Assembly: GCA_038203525.1 (NCBI GenBank)
Contig: JBBRDW010000164.1
Location: 1-7,581, forward strand
Reading direction: 5' to 3'
DNA: 7,581 bases
Origin: Limnovirga sp038203525
Lineage (GTDB): Bacteria; Bacteroidota; Bacteroidia; Chitinophagales; Chitinophagaceae
The notes below the pieces were generated by a model that searched no databases, had not been told where the DNA came from, and saw only the letters and a list, made by a program, of their open reading frames with translations. Shown here piece by piece: positions 5,551 through 7,581 of this stretch; position 1 is the stretch's first letter; each line of letters begins with the position of its first letter. The position numbers were made by a program, and so were the translations under genes.

Positions 5551-6846
5551 ATGAATAACCGCAGAAAATTTTTACAGCAGCTTACATTAACCGCCGGGGC
5601 ATTTTCGGCAAGCAGTTTATTTAACCAGCTGCAGGCTGAAAGTTTTGATAATGCAAACAGCAAAGTAGAAGGTTTTGCAGCCGATGCAGTTGCAGGTGAT
5701 GAAGATTACTGGAGTGTTATTCAGCAGGCATATACCGTTAATCCAAACATCATTAACCTGAACAATGGCGGGGTTAGTCCGTCACCAAAAGTGGTGCAGG
5801 AAGCTGTGGAGCGATATAATAAATTAAGCAATGAAGGACCATCGTATTTTATGTGGCGCATACTCGATATGGGCCGCGAACCGCTGCGACAAAAACTTGC
5901 GGCGCTGGCAGGTTGCGATGCAGAAGAAATTGCTATTAACCGCAATGCAACCGAATCGTTAAACACAGTAATTTTTGGCCTTGATCTTAAGCCCGGCGAT
6001 GAAGTGATTGGCACCAAACTCGATTACCCCAACATGATCAACGCATGGAAACAGCGTGCCATGCGGGATGGTATTAAGTACACGCAGATCAGTATTAATT
6101 TCCCCAGCGAGAACGATGATGAAATAGTAGAAGCTTATTCAAAAGCCATTACTGCAAAAACAAAAATCATTCATGTAACACATGTAATCAATTGGGTGGG
6201 GCAAATAATGCCGGTGCAAAAGATTGCTCGTATGGCGCATTCAAAAGGTATTGAAGTTATCTGCGACAGCGCCCATTCTTTTGGTCTGCTCGATTTTAAA
6301 ATTCCCGATCTTCAATGCGATTACCTGGGCACCAGCCTTCACAAATTTTTAAGCGCTCCCATCGGCAGCGGCATGATGTGGATAAGGAAAGATAAGATAG
6401 AAAAAATATGGCCGTTGGTCTGTAACGACAAACCGCATGGTACCGACATAAGAAAGTTTGAAACACTTGGTACACGCAGCTTTCCCATTGAGCAGGGCAT
6501 TGGCGAAGCCGTGAATTTTCAGAACGCCATCGGTAATAAAAGAAAGCAGGAACGCATACATTATCTAAAAAAATACTGGGCCGAAAAAGTGAAGGAGGTA
6601 CCCGGTGTAAAGCTCTCCACCTCGCTTAATCCAAAATTTTCCTGCGCTATTTGCGGGGTAAGTATTGATGGCATTACGCCAGCAGATCTAAGCAACCAGT
6701 TGTTCGATAAATATAAAATTCACACCGTAGGCATCGTGTGGGAAAACGTAAGCTGTGTTCGCGTAACACCCCATGTTTACACAACGCTCCCCGATCTTGA
6801 TATGCTGGTAAAAGCCATCACAGAAATTGCAGGGCAAAAGAAATAA
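5551..6846 (+). CDS. Tat-exported class V aminotransferase-fold PLP enzyme
   Basis: A 431-residue protein with a twin-arginine signal: NRRKFLQQLTLTAGAFSAS (residues 3-21) followed by a short Ala-rich linker. The mature part is a fold-type I, class V PLP enzyme resembling isopenicillin N epimerase or cysteine desulfurase-like proteins. INLNNGGVSPSPKVVQEA (68-85) is the N-terminal substrate region. INRNATESLNTVIFGL (129-144) binds the cofactor phosphate. HVTHVINWVGQIMPV (208-222) and VICDSAHSFG (236-245, Asp239 for the pyridine nitrogen) follow. TSLHKFLSAPIGSGMMW (261-277) carries the Schiff-base Lys265. TLGTRSFP (305-312) and a C-terminal small domain complete it. Tat export suggests it folds with PLP in the cytoplasm before crossing to the periplasm. 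The substrate cannot be read from the sequence; epimerase, lyase and aminotransferase are all possible. The start ATG has a short AT-rich leader and no clear Shine-Dalgarno site. Confidence 0.9.
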   Translation: MNNRRKFLQQLTLTAGAFSASSLFNQLQAESFDNANSKVEGFAADAVAGDEDYWSVIQQAYTVNPNIINLNNGGVSPSPKVVQEAVERYNKLSNEGPSYFMWRILDMGREPLRQKLAALAGCDAEEIAINRNATESLNTVIFGLDLKPGDEVIGTKLDYPNMINAWKQRAMRDGIKYTQISINFPSENDDEIVEAYSKAITAKTKIIHVTHVINWVGQIMPVQKIARMAHSKGIEVICDSAHSFGLLDFKIPDLQCDYLGTSLHKFLSAPIGSGMMWIRKDKIEKIWPLVCNDKPHGTDIRKFETLGTRSFPIEQGIGEAVNFQNAIGNKRKQERIHYLKKYWAEKVKEVPGVKLSTSLNPKFSCAICGVSIDGITPADLSNQLFDKYKIHTVGIVWENVSCVRVTPHVYTTLPDLDMLVKAITEIAGQKK

Positions 6847-6892
6847 CAAATGCATTTTTATTGACCAGACGGTAGAACATCTATGAAGCTTT

Positions 6893-6994
6893 AGTTGCGT
6901 CGCACTCTTGTACGGTTGGTTAGTCTGTTGAGCTTTTATCGACGGGAAGATGGAAGCTACATAAATTCCCTCAGTTAAAGAGTAAGACGCAACT
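6893..6994. mobile_element. 102-bp second copy of the GTTGCGTC-ended element
   Basis: The left end is the exact 20-mer GTTGCGTCGCACTCTTGTAC at 6894-6913. The right end AGAGTAAGACGCAACT (6979-6994) pairs with the first 16 bases AGTTGCGTCGCACTCT (6893-6908) at 14 of 16 positions. It is shorter than the copy at 4987-5144 and its right end is more worn. It keeps the interior words TTGAGC and TTCCCTCAGTTAAA (6966-6979). It lies about 45 bp after the stop of the PLP-enzyme gene and has no ORF. Confidence 0.62.
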
Positions 6995-7010
6995 GTGTAT
7001 GCATAAAAAA

Positions 7011-7203
7011 CCTTTCGGACTATAAAATAATTTTTATAAAATACACTTAGGCTGAAGTCCGAACGATTATTTTCTATAACCCTGGCTTTAAAGCCTGGGT
7101 TATAAACAGGAAAATTGCTTCCGGGCTTTAGCCAAAGTGTCTTCGTTGGTTACCCAAAGTTTTGATTCAATGTCTTTAGTGATAAATGCTCCATAAAATT
7201 CCC
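7011..7203. repeat. Tandem hairpin repeat unit, copy 1
   Basis: This is the first of two near-identical non-coding units with a 233-bp period. It starts with CCTTT and AAAATAATTTTTATAAA. Its hairpin at 7044-7139 has outer arms CACTTAGGCTGAAGTCCG and CGGGCTTTAGCCAAAGTG (15 of 18 paired). The core at 7075-7104 is a 30-bp palindrome with one mismatch (half-site TATAACCCTGGCTTT). The unit continues through GTTTTGATTCAATGTC to CTCCATAAAATTCCC. From 7066 to 7139 it differs from copy 2 at one base only. It encodes no protein. Confidence 0.8.
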
Positions 7204-7241
7204 TGATTACAAGAATGCGCAATCTCCGCTGCTATGAAAAA

Positions 7242-7436
7242 CCTTTAGCCGGCGTCAAAATAATTTTTATAAAGTACACTTTGGCTAAAGTCCGAACAAT
7301 TATTTTCTATAACCCAGGCTTTAAAGCCTGGGTTATAAACAGGAAAATTGCTTCCGGGCTTTAGCCAAAGTGCCTTCGCTGGTTAACCAAAGTTTTGATT
7401 CAATTTCTGCAGTGATAAATGCTCCATAAAATTACC
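7242..7436. repeat. Tandem hairpin repeat unit, copy 2
   Basis: This is the second unit of the pair, separated from the first by about 40 bp of less similar sequence. The hairpin at 7277-7372 has outer arms CACTTTGGCTAAAGTCCG and CGGGCTTTAGCCAAAGTG (17 of 18 paired) and an inner CAATTATTTTC/GAAAATTG pairing. Its 30-bp core at 7308-7337 is a perfect palindrome (half-site TATAACCCAGGCTTT followed by its complement). It is the better-preserved copy. Such structures recall REP/BIME or MITE repeats. With no RAYT-type transposase in view, the class is inferred. The rest of the gap up to 7529 holds nothing I can name. Confidence 0.8.
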
Positions 7437-7529
7437 CACTGTACAATCACCCATGAACTATCGGTACACACAGGCATATGAAGAAAGGTGAGCCTTGTTG
7501 ACTTAACTTTAAGATCAAAAAAGTTCACC

Positions 7530-7581
7530 ATGAAAAAGAAAAGTAAACAAACCTATTCAATTCCTTTAAGGCTGCCAAAAG
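7530..7581 (+). CDS. Start of an unidentified gene, cut by the window end
   Basis: ATG at 7530 opens a frame of 17 codons (MKKKSKQTYSIPLRLPK) that runs past the last base. The lysine-rich start is typical of a cytoplasmic or DNA-binding protein, but it is too short to assign. A TAACTTTA at 7504-7511 resembles the TAnnTTTG -7 box with one mismatch and would give a leader of about 12 nt; no good -33 box pairs with it. The frame follows directly on the tandem hairpin repeats. Whether it is a real gene, or one linked to those repeats, cannot be told from here. Confidence 0.4.
   Translation, partial: MKKKSKQTYSIPLRLPK

Noticed and set aside
7011..7436. CRISPR array
   Set aside because: There are only two units, far longer than CRISPR repeats, with palindromic cores, a 233-bp period and no cas genes.

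Overview
The window looks like a chromosomal stretch of a Bacteroidota bacterium, probably of the Chitinophagaceae or a close relative. The clues are moderate-to-low GC, promoters of the TTTG / TAnnTTTG type, weak or absent Shine-Dalgarno sequences, and the flavour of the proteins (a Bacteroidota-type Mfd C-terminus, a DUF4870 protein, a small CxxC membrane protein). The genus is an inference. No phage, plasmid, CRISPR or defence genes are visible. The protein-coding part is mostly housekeeping, and the unusual content lies in the intergenic DNA.

Layout. Positions 1-687 (+) hold the 3' end of a probable mfd (transcription-repair coupling factor), then a small DUF4870 membrane protein. Positions 869-1603 (-) hold a class I SAM methyltransferase broken by three one-base frameshifts, each in a homopolymer run. 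Positions 1736-4870 (-) read purA, then an Asp/Lys-rich disordered protein, then pabB; a Bacteroidota-type promoter lies just upstream of purA. Positions 5236-5472 (-) encode a small signal-peptide/CxxC/one-TM protein, divergent from a Tat-exported class V PLP-dependent enzyme at 5551-6846 (+). A new ORF starts at 7530 and runs off the window.

Repeats. Every larger intergenic gap except 5473-5550 and 3464-3607 carries repeat DNA. One family has the conserved 20-bp end GTTGCGTCGCACTCTTGTAC. It occurs as inverted pairs at 4987-5144 and 6893-6994, as a lone end at 730-749, and perhaps as a diverged relative at 1669-1725. A second family is a tandem pair of about 190-bp units, 233 bp apart, at 7011-7436. 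Each unit has a 30-bp palindrome nested inside a near-perfect hairpin of about 96 nt. Neither family encodes a protein, so both look like non-autonomous, MITE- or REP-like elements.

Functionally, PurA (AMP synthesis) and PabB (p-aminobenzoate for folate) are linked only through purine/one-carbon metabolism. The acidic protein between them is of unknown function. No new enzyme system is evident. The best candidates for something undescribed are the two repeat families, the acidic protein with its duplicated DFxEFD motif, and the homopolymer-broken methyltransferase.
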